DNA of 64,000 nt from Colias croceus. Its lineage: Eukaryota > Arthropoda > Insecta > Lepidoptera > Pieridae. The DNA is taken from NCBI RefSeq assembly GCF_905220415.1, contig NC_059539.1:558001-622000 (forward strand), in the 5' to 3' direction. Positions 46,501-54,739 of the stretch are shown here, piece by piece. The translations under genes were made by a program, and so were the position numbers. The notes under the pieces are model-generated. The model was not told the DNA's origin, ran no database searches, and was given only the letters and a program-made list of their open reading frames with translations. The stretch's first letter is position 1. Each line of letters begins with the position of its first letter.

Positions 46501-48739
46501 AGCTGTGTGGCGGATCTTAAGTTTCAACATTCATGAAAGATATCCACCTGTGACCCATCTGGATGTTCATCTTGAAGGCGGTCAACGTATATATTTCAAC
46601 ACCGAAAATGTCACAGAACGGTTAGAGAACCCTAGACAAACAACTTTATTAGCATTCTTTCGACTTTGCCAAACTGATGATTTTGCAAAATCTCTTTTAT
46701 ATGAAGAAGTTCCATCGTATTATACCTACGATAAGCAACGAGGTGTCTTTAATCGTAGACGCCGTGGCAGGCCTGTAGATGGCGAGTCAGGTATTTTCAA
46801 AGAACATGTTCTTGGTAGAGTATACACCGTTCATCCTAACAACGCTGAGTGTTTCTATTTGCGATTATTATTACATACTGTGCGAGGACCAACCTCATTT
46901 ATAGATTTGAGAAAAGTAGACAATGTTGTTTATCCCAGTTATCATGCAGCTTGCCAAGCGCGTCATTTGCTTGAAAATGATCAGCATTGGGATGACGCTT
47001 TAGCAGAATCCTGTGTTAGTGATAATCCAAGACGGTTACGTCATTTATTTGTAACATTACTTACATTTTGTAATTTGTCAGATGCTGTACAATTATGGGA
47101 AAAATATAAAGACAAATTTTCAGAAGACTTTCTTAGAAATATATCTAACAATGATGAAGGCACAACTAATGATAATTTCCGTGATCTTGCCATAAATCAG
47201 TGCTTATTAGCTCTTCAGGATGAGTTAACAGCAGTTGGCGGTAAATCACTATGTGAATATGGTTTGCCAACACCAACCTCAGTCGGAGAGGTAACTAATA
47301 GGGAATATTCCGCAGAGATTGGTTACAACTTAATGGAACTGCTGACAACATTAGAAAACGGTGTCCCAATGATGACTGCAGAACAACGTTCAGTTTATGA
47401 CCGTGTGTGCGGAAGTGTTCAAAATAATTTGGGAACAATATGGTTTTTAGATGCACCTGGAGGAACTGGGAAAACCTTTTTGACTAAATTAATATTGGCT
47501 TATGTTCGAAATCAGCGTAAAATAGCTCTTGCCGTAGCTTCATCTGGGATAGCTGCAACATTGCTACCAGGAGGTAAAACGGCTCACACTATGTTCAAAA
47601 TACCAATTGATTTAGATCGCACGGAAAGTCCAACCTGTAGTATTTCAAGAAATAGCGACAAAGCAAAGGTATTACGCGAGTGTAATTTAATCATATGGGA
47701 TGAATGTACGATGGCCCATCGAAAAGCAGTAGAAGCGGTAGATAGAACTTTAAGGGATATAAGACAAAATGATCGACCAATGGGCGGTATCACGGTTTTA
47801 TTTTGTGGTGATTTCCGACAAACCTTACCGGTAATACCACGGGGAACCCGAGCTGATGAGGTTAGGGCTTGCCTGAAAAGCTCTTATTTGTGGCGTGATA
47901 TACAATCGGTGCATTTGACTATAAACATGCGAGTGAGAACTGGAGATAACCCGGATGATAGTCAATTTTCTGATTCATTATTAAAGATTGGTGAAGGTAC
48001 CTATCCACAACTACACCAAGGAAAACTTATTCTGACGCCTGAATTATGTTGTATAGTGCAATCACAACCACATCTTATATCGTCGGTTTACGGTGACGTA
48101 ACAAATATATTAAATAGGGACAATTCCTGGCTATGCGAAAGATCTATTTTAACTCCTCGCAATGACCAGGCATCTGAGATTAATAACAAAATACTGTCGA
48201 ATATACAGGGGGAAAGCAAAGTTTATAGATCAATAAATAGAATGGTCGATGAACAAGAAGCAACTAATTACCCGATAGAATTTTTAAATTCTTTAAATAT
48301 GCCCGGACTTCCTTCTCACGAAATTTGTTTAAAAATTGGCATTCCGATTATTCTACTCCGAAATTTAAGACCACCACAACTTTGCAATGGAACTCGACTA
48401 AAAGTAACCCAGTTGCAACAAAATATAATCGAGGCTCAAATTTTAACAGGTTGCGGTGCAGGAGAAACCGTCTTTATCCCCAGAATACCCTTAATACCAA
48501 ATAATTTTCCATTCCAATTTAAAAGGACGCAATTCCCAGTATCGGTGTGTTATGCAATGACAATAAATAAGGCTCAAGGGCAGACTTTTCATGTTGCCGG
48601 AGTAGATCTCGGTGTCAGTTGTTTCTCGCATGGTCAGTTATACGTTGCTCTTTCCCGTGTTAGCAGTTCTAGAAATCTTTATGTTCACGTGCCGGACGGG
48701 TCAACTTTCAATATAGTTTACCCGGAAGCTTTGCGCTAA
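43589..48739 (+). CDS. Helitron transposase (Rep-helicase) with an N-terminal STPR-like repeat domain
   Basis: A single uninterrupted 1716-codon frame. Residues 22-317 hold about thirteen 23-residue repeats (consensus SRESETFTERELRLTADRER). A Cys-rich motif follows (CSFCNALKW ... FCC, about 370-395). The Helitron N-terminal/Rep region starts near 640 (LFNQFIVDMYAKIE); the HUH motif is PHAHILLWL with the histidines at 796 and 798; the two-tyrosine motif is KYICKYINKG with Y935 and Y939. The PIF1-type helicase occupies about 1270-1716: Walker A GGTGKT (1291-1296), Walker B IIWDE (about 1368-1372), GDFRQTLPV, and the C-terminal TINKAQGQTF and LYVALSRVSS motifs. Such proteins nick one strand, form a covalent tyrosyl-DNA link and peel DNA off for rolling-circle transposition. 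All catalytic motifs are present, so the copy may still be active. The long repeat array makes it larger than many Helitron proteins. Confidence 0.96.
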   Translation: MPPKKRPSLSRNSRDAKRMRNARSQESAEERAYRLNSMRVSASTSRANESSSEREMRLAADRARRATSRASQSFSQRELRLTIDQEQHVLSRAAETASQRELRLTADRERHTLSRESETFTERELRLTADRERHTLSRESETFTERELRLTADRERHNILSRESETFTERELRLTADRERHILSRESETFTERELRLTADRERHILSRESETFTERELRLTADRERHILSRESETFTQYEDRLTNDRVHHNIVRSLEDEHEHEQRLESVREHYNSLTQERLISLSNERLRIENIRSLETDEQREARLTADRFRHSLNNLDVHIEDQSRNTVAWSDKYKSGFAYNFTIDYRSSSVIGDMNVVCSFCNALKWSKESAGFCCSGGKINLPSFEDPPEPLKSLLLGEHVQSKQFFDNIRTYNSAFQMTSFGAQQISEGPFMPTFKIQGQVYHLIGSLLPEDQPKFLQIYFVSDYNEQSNIRNQYFPNLNAELISQLQNMLHQINSYVCSFKSALEALPRDDDNNYKIVINADRRPTQEHPGRYNAPSTNEVAVVLVDQECDRRDIVIRSRDNRLQRIYETHRAYDGLQYPLIYCRGEDGYNFALYQTDPHTGAPIYNKKISCLQFYCYQLQVRRNRFVYLQRFRGLFNQFIVDMYAKIETERLVYIRSNQRQLRAEEYVHLRDAMQQDNDTVNMGRLVILPSSFTGGPRYMHERTQDAFCYVRKYGRPDLFITVTTNPKWDEITRELLEGQAPHDRHDIIARVFHLKLKSMIDLFTKDNIFGEVLCYMYSVEWQKRGLPHAHILLWLKDKVRPNDVDSLISAEIPSPIADSELYDIVKTHMIHGPCGAFNVNSSCMQDGRCTKRYPKALVEETVTGHDGYPKYRRRSRDTGGFTVEKRVSGQQVILDNRWVVPYSPVLSRAFQAHINVEMCNSVESIKYICKYINKGSDQATFALRNENDEVTRFQSGRYISSSEAVWRILSFNIHERYPPVTHLDVHLEGGQRIYFNTENVTERLENPRQTTLLAFFRLCQTDDFAKSLLYEEVPSYYTYDKQRGVFNRRRRGRPVDGESGIFKEHVLGRVYTVHPNNAECFYLRLLLHTVRGPTSFIDLRKVDNVVYPSYHAACQARHLLENDQHWDDALAESCVSDNPRRLRHLFVTLLTFCNLSDAVQLWEKYKDKFSEDFLRNISNNDEGTTNDNFRDLAINQCLLALQDELTAVGGKSLCEYGLPTPTSVGEVTNREYSAEIGYNLMELLTTLENGVPMMTAEQRSVYDRVCGSVQNNLGTIWFLDAPGGTGKTFLTKLILAYVRNQRKIALAVASSGIAATLLPGGKTAHTMFKIPIDLDRTESPTCSISRNSDKAKVLRECNLIIWDECTMAHRKAVEAVDRTLRDIRQNDRPMGGITVLFCGDFRQTLPVIPRGTRADEVRACLKSSYLWRDIQSVHLTINMRVRTGDNPDDSQFSDSLLKIGEGTYPQLHQGKLILTPELCCIVQSQPHLISSVYGDVTNILNRDNSWLCERSILTPRNDQASEINNKILSNIQGESKVYRSINRMVDEQEATNYPIEFLNSLNMPGLPSHEICLKIGIPIILLRNLRPPQLCNGTRLKVTQLQQNIIEAQILTGCGAGETVFIPRIPLIPNNFPFQFKRTQFPVSVCYAMTINKAQGQTFHVAGVDLGVSCFSHGQLYVALSRVSSSRNLYVHVPDGSTFNIVYPEALR
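43652..44539 (+). repeat. 23-residue (69-bp) STPR-like coding repeats in the Helitron protein
   Basis: About thirteen units of 23 residues, one 24 by insertion of Asn. Five central units (43928-44275) are almost identical at DNA level, outer units are diverged, and the last units (VRSLEDEHEHEQRL, RSLETDEQREARL) are most distant. Spacing of 23 and the E-x-x-x-x-R-x-x-R-L pattern match the STPR (score and three amino-acid peptide repeat), a DNA-binding array described in Bombyx FMBP-1. The match is by eye. Confidence 0.85.
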
Positions 48740-49382
48740 AGTATTTTGATTCTATAGGTCCTTAAGCCTCATGTGAACCTGATGTAAATAATATTACCAA
48801 TACATTTTAAATTAATAATACACAAGGAGTTACACGCTGACGTAGTCGCGGGCACAGCTATCTATACTTTTCTGCCGGAAGTCACTATTCCACGCGGACG
48901 AAGTCGCGGGCAAAAGCTAGTCATTAAATAATATATTACACACACGGTTTCGATAAATTTTATGTATGACACTTTGACTTAATACCACATAAATTAATAA
49001 TCACGTTGCTGTAATTTATCTCTATTTGATCGATGGTAGGTACACATTTCGATGTACACCAAAGCAGTCCGCTATTTACGACATATTATTTAATATTTGT
49101 CCACTTTAAAGTGTTTAATACCCATTGTGAACTACTAAATACTTACTCATTTTGACAATGGTACTTCACTGAGTCTCTAAACATAATAAAAAAAGATATA
49201 TCTTATACTTACATTGTAGCTTCCTGTTATTTTTTTGTGTTAGAGCTTCGCTGAAGATGGTAAAAAGGGCAATTCTGCATTTCTATACAAATTTTTATCA
49301 GTATGCTATAGCGAAACTTTAAAAACATTACATTATTGTGCATTTGTGATCAGAAAAAAAAATATATTTAATAAGTTAATTC
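48740..49382. other. Helitron 3-prime end and spacer to the RTE element
   Basis: 48740-48920 is Helitron tail with two successive Helitron-like termini. 48921-49382 is AT-rich intron with no gene seen. Confidence 0.7.
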
Positions 49383-52300
49383 TAAATAGATAATGTCGCG
49401 CTGGCCCTCGCGGCGTAGGGGAGCGTCCCCCGGGTGGCGGATGGGGGGATGGTCGGTAGTACAGCCTAGCTACGCTACTGGCTAAGTCCGATGGACTCGC
49501 TGACCAACGACGGGTGTGGTCCTCCAGCAATATGGGGGTTGTGCGGCGGGTTAACACCCCTCCCACATAAAAAAATCTTTGTGTTACGAAACTGAGAACG
49601 AGAAAAAGAAAATCCGATCCCAAGAACGACGACTCCAGGCATGGCATAAAGGATTTACGAATAGCTTCATGGAATGTCCGCTCCTTATTTCGCCCCGGGG
49701 CCATTTACCAAGTAAATAGTGAGCTGCGTAGATACAATGTAAAAGTAGCCGCACTCCAAGAAGTAAGATGGCCGGGCAAAGGGGAGTGTAATATTGACGA
49801 TAAAGCGATTTTGTTTTATAGCGGTAATGACACGGGACACCATACACACGGTACTGGATTCATAGTCGCCAAAGATTTCTTACACAATGTCCTTCGCTAC
49901 GACGCCGTATCTGACAGAATATCAGTACTTCGTATTAGAGGTCAATTTGCCAACATCTCCTTAGTAAATGTATATGCTCCTACAGAATTAGCGGTAGACG
50001 AAACTAAGGATCAGTTCTACGAACAGCTCGAACTGATATATGACCAATTACCGAGCTACGACATTAAAATAGTACTGGGGGATTTTAACGCCAAAATTGG
50101 AAGGGAGGATATATATGTCCCAACAATCGGAACACATAGTAAACATACACACTCTAACGACAACGGGCTAAGACTAATAAGTTTTGCCTCAGCCAAAGCC
50201 ATGGTAGTCAAAAGTACTATGTTTCCGCACAAGGATATCTATAAGGGAACTTGGCGATCCCCGGATGGATACACCATCAATCAGATTGATCACGTAGCGA
50301 TCGACGAGCGTCACAAAAGAACTATTGAGGATGTAAGAACTTTCCGCGGGGCAGACTGTGACAGTGATCACTACTTGCTGGGAATAAAACTCAAATTTAG
50401 AATCAAATCAGTAAAAAAACATTCACAAACTGCAGAGGACAGAATTGATATAGATAACCTAAAATCACAAAATATGAAAGAAACATTTCAATTAGAACTG
50501 AGCAATAGATTCAAAGATTTGGATATTAATGACCCTATTGACACAGTATGGGAAAATATAAAGAACACGGTAAAAGAAATTGGTTTTAAAGTATTAGGGA
50601 AGGTCAAAAAGAGAAAGCGGAGGAAGTGGTGGAACCAAGAGTGTGAAGATAAAATGCAAGAAAAACGTCACTATAAGGTCCTGGCGGAGCAAGATAGGCA
50701 ATGGATTGGAAAATACTCAGAATGCGGGTTACAGCTAAAGAAAGCTATCAGAAGAGCCAAAAGACAGCACTTTGATGACCTCATACAAAACATGGAGTCT
50801 TTTATACGAGCCGGTGAATCAAGGAAATTCTACAAAGAAGTTAAAGCCACAAAAAAAGGATACCAACCCACAACCCAAGTGCTGGAGGACGAAAATGGTG
50901 ACCTCATCACTGATAAAGACGACATCAAGATAGCTTGGCGAGAGTATTTCCAGAACCTACTTAATTGCCCACCCCCTCAAGTTGAAATTACCAGGGTGAC
51001 CGAAGACAACAAGGAAGACATACCCACTCCCACATTTGAAGAAGTGCACAAAGCAATCATGCGGCTCAAAAATAACAAAGCACCAGGTATTGACGGCGTG
51101 CCTTCCGAAATATGGAAGCAAGGTGGGGCGGTGATTCAATCCAAGTTGTACGAAGTCCTTAGAAGAATATGGGAGGAACATATACAGCCAAAAGATTGGA
51201 ATACAGGGATCATCTGCCCAGTGCATAAAAAAGGTAGCAAGAGGAAATGTAGCAACTACCGCGGAATTGCTCTGTTGCCAACAGCATATAAAATCCTGTC
51301 GTACATATTGCTGGATAGACTGGAACCCTACGCGGAAAAAATCCTCAGTGATTATCAGTGTGGGTTTCGTCGAAACCGAAGTACGATCGACCAGATTTTC
51401 CTGCTCAAACAGATCATGGAAAAGAGGTGGGAATACGCTCTGAGCATGCACGCGCTATTTGTGGATTTCGAGAAGGCTTACGACAGTATTGATAGGGGCG
51501 CCCTGTTTGCAATTTTAAAGGAACTTGGAATTCCAGCCAAACTGGTGGACTTAATTAAAACAGCTATTGGAGACAGTAACATGCGAGTGAGGGTGGGCAA
51601 AGAACTAACAGAAGAGTTTGCGGTGTTCACCGGATTAAAACAAGGCGATTCTCTGTCGCCTGTGCTATTCAATTTGGTACTGGAATATATCCTGCGGAAA
51701 ATGCTTGCGTTGGACTGCGGAGTGTTACTAAATGGAAAGCATTTGGTGATTGGATATGCTGACGACCTCGCATTGCTTGGTGAAAACCGTGACGAAGTGG
51801 GTAAAGCCGCTGAGACCTTAAAACAAGAAGCTGAAAAGGTCGGACTAAAAATAAACGGAAAAAAAACGGAATATCTCCATATGAAGCGCTATAGGGACAC
51901 ACGAACTCAACGCCAAAACCTACAGGTTGGAGATACGACGTACACGGGAGTAGCTAGCTTCAGATATCTGGGTTGCACGATAACGGATGCACACACTAGA
52001 GAGGAAGAAATTAAAATCCGCATACAAAATACCCTCAAGTGTGGTGCAGCCTTGCATAAAGTCCTCGTGTCCAGGCTTCTAAGTAAAAAAACCAAACTGC
52101 GGATATACAAAACGGTTATAAGACCAATACTTACCTATGGTTGTGAAGCCTGGACCCTAACCCAGAACGAAGAGCGTAACCTTTTAGTCACAGAACGAAA
52201 GCTTCTTAGGAAGATCTTTGGTCCTATCAGACAAGAGGATGGAAGTTGGAGAATCCGGAAGAATGCCGAATTAGAAAAACTCATGGCCGAGCCAAATATA

Positions 52301-52600
52301 CTTGGGGAAATAAAAGCGCATCGCCTGCGTTGGTTTGGTCATGTAGAGCGAATGGGTGAGGAGCGAGGTCTGAAGAGAGCATACTTGGGCCGTCCCTCGG
52401 GCCGTCGGCCGGTGGGTCGACCCAAGTATCGCTGGCGCGATCAAGTGGAGAGGGACCTGAGTGCGATTCAAGCCAGTGAAAACTGGCAAGTGACCGCTCA
52501 GGACCGGGGAAGGTGGAGAGTTCTCGTCTCGGAGGCCAAGACCCACTTCGGGGTTTCAGCGCCACAGGAGTAAGTGAGTAAGTAAGTAAATAGATAATGT
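49383..52600 (+). mobile_element. Full-length RTE-type LINE with 14-bp target duplication
   Basis: The exact 14-bp direct repeats taaatagataatgt at 49383-49396 and 52587-52600 enclose a 3190-bp element (49397-52586). It has a GC-rich 5-prime leader (gcgtaggggagcgtcccccg), one long EN-RT frame, and stops in a short tetranucleotide tail (taagtgagtaagtaag) instead of poly(A). A single ORF of EN plus RT, small size and a microsatellite-like tail are typical of the RTE clade. The perfect duplication and intact frame indicate a recent insertion. Confidence 0.92.
49571..52573 (+). CDS. RTE endonuclease-reverse transcriptase (EN-RT), 1000 open codons
   Basis: Open from 49571 to the stop at 52571-52573. 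The apurinic-type endonuclease fills about codons 28-280: RIASWNVRSL (Asn 35), ALQEVRWPGKGE, GDFNAKIG, and a closing SDHYLLGIKL. The reverse transcriptase follows: PAPGIDG-like KAPGIDGVPSE, YRGIALLPTAYKILSYILLD, CGFRRNRSTIDQIF, FVDFEKAYDSI, GLKQGDSLSPVLFNLV and the catalytic YADD (codons 729-732). The C-terminal part carries RLRWFGHVERM and GRPKYRWRDQVERDL, common to RTE-like ORFs. It nicks the target and primes cDNA synthesis there. The start is unclear: no ATG precedes the endonuclease motif in this open stretch. The upstream in-frame ATG at 49532 is cut off by a TAA at 49568-49570, so initiation may be lost in this copy or use another mechanism. Confidence 0.94.
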   Translation, partial: KNLCVTKLRTRKRKSDPKNDDSRHGIKDLRIASWNVRSLFRPGAIYQVNSELRRYNVKVAALQEVRWPGKGECNIDDKAILFYSGNDTGHHTHGTGFIVAKDFLHNVLRYDAVSDRISVLRIRGQFANISLVNVYAPTELAVDETKDQFYEQLELIYDQLPSYDIKIVLGDFNAKIGREDIYVPTIGTHSKHTHSNDNGLRLISFASAKAMVVKSTMFPHKDIYKGTWRSPDGYTINQIDHVAIDERHKRTIEDVRTFRGADCDSDHYLLGIKLKFRIKSVKKHSQTAEDRIDIDNLKSQNMKETFQLELSNRFKDLDINDPIDTVWENIKNTVKEIGFKVLGKVKKRKRRKWWNQECEDKMQEKRHYKVLAEQDRQWIGKYSECGLQLKKAIRRAKRQHFDDLIQNMESFIRAGESRKFYKEVKATKKGYQPTTQVLEDENGDLITDKDDIKIAWREYFQNLLNCPPPQVEITRVTEDNKEDIPTPTFEEVHKAIMRLKNNKAPGIDGVPSEIWKQGGAVIQSKLYEVLRRIWEEHIQPKDWNTGIICPVHKKGSKRKCSNYRGIALLPTAYKILSYILLDRLEPYAEKILSDYQCGFRRNRSTIDQIFLLKQIMEKRWEYALSMHALFVDFEKAYDSIDRGALFAILKELGIPAKLVDLIKTAIGDSNMRVRVGKELTEEFAVFTGLKQGDSLSPVLFNLVLEYILRKMLALDCGVLLNGKHLVIGYADDLALLGENRDEVGKAAETLKQEAEKVGLKINGKKTEYLHMKRYRDTRTQRQNLQVGDTTYTGVASFRYLGCTITDAHTREEEIKIRIQNTLKCGAALHKVLVSRLLSKKTKLRIYKTVIRPILTYGCEAWTLTQNEERNLLVTERKLLRKIFGPIRQEDGSWRIRKNAELEKLMAEPNILGEIKAHRLRWFGHVERMGEERGLKRAYLGRPSGRRPVGRPKYRWRDQVERDLSAIQASENWQVTAQDRGRWRVLVSEAKTHFGVSAPQE

Positions 52601-53995
52601 GGGGCCTGTTATCTCGGGCCCCAAATTAATTATTCCAGTACGTCCCTGTAAACCAAACATTTCCTTTAAAATGCGTAAGTGGTGATGTTTAGTGAACACT
52701 TCCTCTACTGAGCTTAGAACTATTAACTATTGTTTACACGTGACGCCTCCCCTTGCGTTTGAGAGGTCATTATCTTTAGTAATTGCCTACTGAAAGAAGT
52801 AGATAGTTATTCAAATATAATAAAAATAAACTAAAAGTGTACGGAAATGGAAGTACGATTTTTGTTTTATATGTGATTAGATACATGTGCACATGAGTGA
52901 AGGAAAATATTGTAATAAGACCAAAATCTATATTTTCTTAAAGAAAAAATAATACAAAAACAATTTTTCTTACAAGTCGGAGTTTTATGATATTAATATA
53001 CATTAAAAATACGATGACTAAATTGAGTATATGTTCATATTTTGTTTATGAAAATCAATTTGCTAACTTTACGAGTCTTTATAGGAAAACGGATAAACGG
53101 ATCATTTGGACCCGACTTGGCACATCACAGCATCTGGACGTGCAATTGGAAATGTTATTTGTTACTAAGGTAACAGAGTTCACTTCTACATGAGGCTGAC
53201 ATCTTAAATAGGCCCGGAATCGCAGAAAATATAGGAAACTGTAGTTTCAACAAAAAAAAAACTTCCGTAGCAATTATTTGTAGAATTTGAATTTTCTTAC
53301 AAGCATATTAGTCATAAAGAGTATTTTAGTCAAAATAACAATTTTTTTTAATTAACATAACACAAAACTAGTGACTGAATCTAGTTTTAATTTAAACAAG
53401 AAAAATTAGAGACTACAGTCGTAGAGATAACAGTTTAATATTTTCTCACAAAGAAAAACAAAAAAATTCTTACATCGTAAACTCACATTGTTTTAAAGGA
53501 ATTGAGCATGTACATAAAAGCTAGAATACTAACTATAAGTAACAAGCTAGGTGTGTGGTCTAACCGCAAGTAGCGCCGTGGTATGTACCTATGTATGTAA
53601 ACTGTTAAAGCTTTGAAAAGATATTCACTGTGTTTTTAACAATAGTTGGTAAAAGTGTAGACTTGCAAGTATGGTAAATTATTGTCGACTTGAATCAGTT
53701 AAAACATTTTTTTACAATATAAATTTCACATTAAAAAGTATAAGCTTAAAGCTTTCGTAAAAATTCAGTGATTTTGTTTTAAAATGTTATAGGAAAAGAT
53801 TTATTGGTATAATTAAAAAGAGAACTCTGTTCAACATAGTTCTTGAAAATCATCGCAAATCAAGATTTTTCACGTTATTAGTATTCCAAAGATAATATTT
53901 TATTGTATTTTTTGGAAAAGTCAGAACTATAATTAGCTAGAGCTACAACTGGTTAAAATGTTTATTTAAAAGCTTTAACGACGTAAGTATAATCA

Positions 53996-54200
53996 TCTAT
54001 ATTATATATATATAAAACTCAAAGGTGACTGATATAGTGATCTATCAACGCACAGCCCAAACCACTGGACGTATCGGGCTGAAATTTGGCATGCAGGTAG
54101 ATGTCATAATGTAGGCGTCCCCTAAGAATGGATTTCCCGAAATTCTTGCGGGAACGGGGAAAAACGGGGATGCACGTACAAAGTCGTGGGCGGAAGCTAG
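53996..54200 (+). mobile_element. Short non-autonomous Helitron
   Basis: TCTATATTATATATATATAA at the start after an A, cgtgggcggaagctag at the end before a T. Same family as the minus copy at 14016-14251 (shared aaatttggcatgcaggtaga). Confidence 0.87.
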
Positions 54201-54502
54201 TTCATACTAAAATAAGCTTTAGGTACATTTCAGCCTGTCTACCTACTAAGTATAGAATATATTTCAACGAACCTGTCAAACCGCAAGCATTTCACTGCAC
54301 TTTATTTTTGTCCCATGATAGAATTTCTTTAGATTGATTTGTGGTTAACGACACGTCAAACGACTGGTGTCATGTCGCACTACATTATCATAATTTATAA
54401 AAGTTTGACCAATCATCGAGTTGTAATTTGACACTGTTCGATTTAAAACGCGTTAAATAACCTATGACTATATCATGACAAGAGTCGTCAATTTATTTTA
54501 AA

Positions 54503-54739
54503 CTAGGATTCCGCCCGCGACTTCGCCCGCGCATCCAAAGAATAACCCGCATAATTCCCGTTCCCGTGGGATTTCCGGGATTGCATCATTTTCCCGGGAT
54601 AAAAAGTAGCCTATGTCCTTTCTCGGGTATCAAAATATCTCCATACCAAATGTCATGAAAATTGGTTCAATGGTTTAGGCGTGATTGAGTAACAGACAGA
54701 CAGACAGAGTTACTTTCGCATTTATAATATAAGTATGGA
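54503..54739 (-). mobile_element. Short non-autonomous Helitron, minus orientation
   Basis: The plus strand starts ctaggattccgcccgcgact and ends ttataatataagtatgga; on the minus strand TCCATACTTATATTATAAAT ... CTAG. Contains the cagacagacagacag run and the gggatttccgggattgcatc block. Confidence 0.87.

Larger units (their letters stand above)
42596..48920 (+). mobile_element. Autonomous Helitron (RepHel), intact coding region
   Basis: Contains a promoter block homologous to that of the 40999 copy, a leader with five 141-bp-class tandem repeats, a complete 1716-aa RepHel frame, and a 3-prime terminus of Helitron type: acgcggacgaagtcgcgggc (able to form a small stem with one bulge) followed by aaaagctag before T. 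A second terminus (gtagtcgcgggcacagcta, ending 48860) lies 60 bp inside the first. The left boundary is uncertain: homology to the short copy begins abruptly at 42596 and no TC terminus is visible there. Either the element is 5-prime truncated, or it begins at 40999 and has absorbed the segment in between. Confidence 0.85.

Noticed and set aside
52271..52565. Minus-strand frames over the C-terminus of the RTE ORF
   Set aside because: Antisense shadows of the GC-rich EN-RT coding end.
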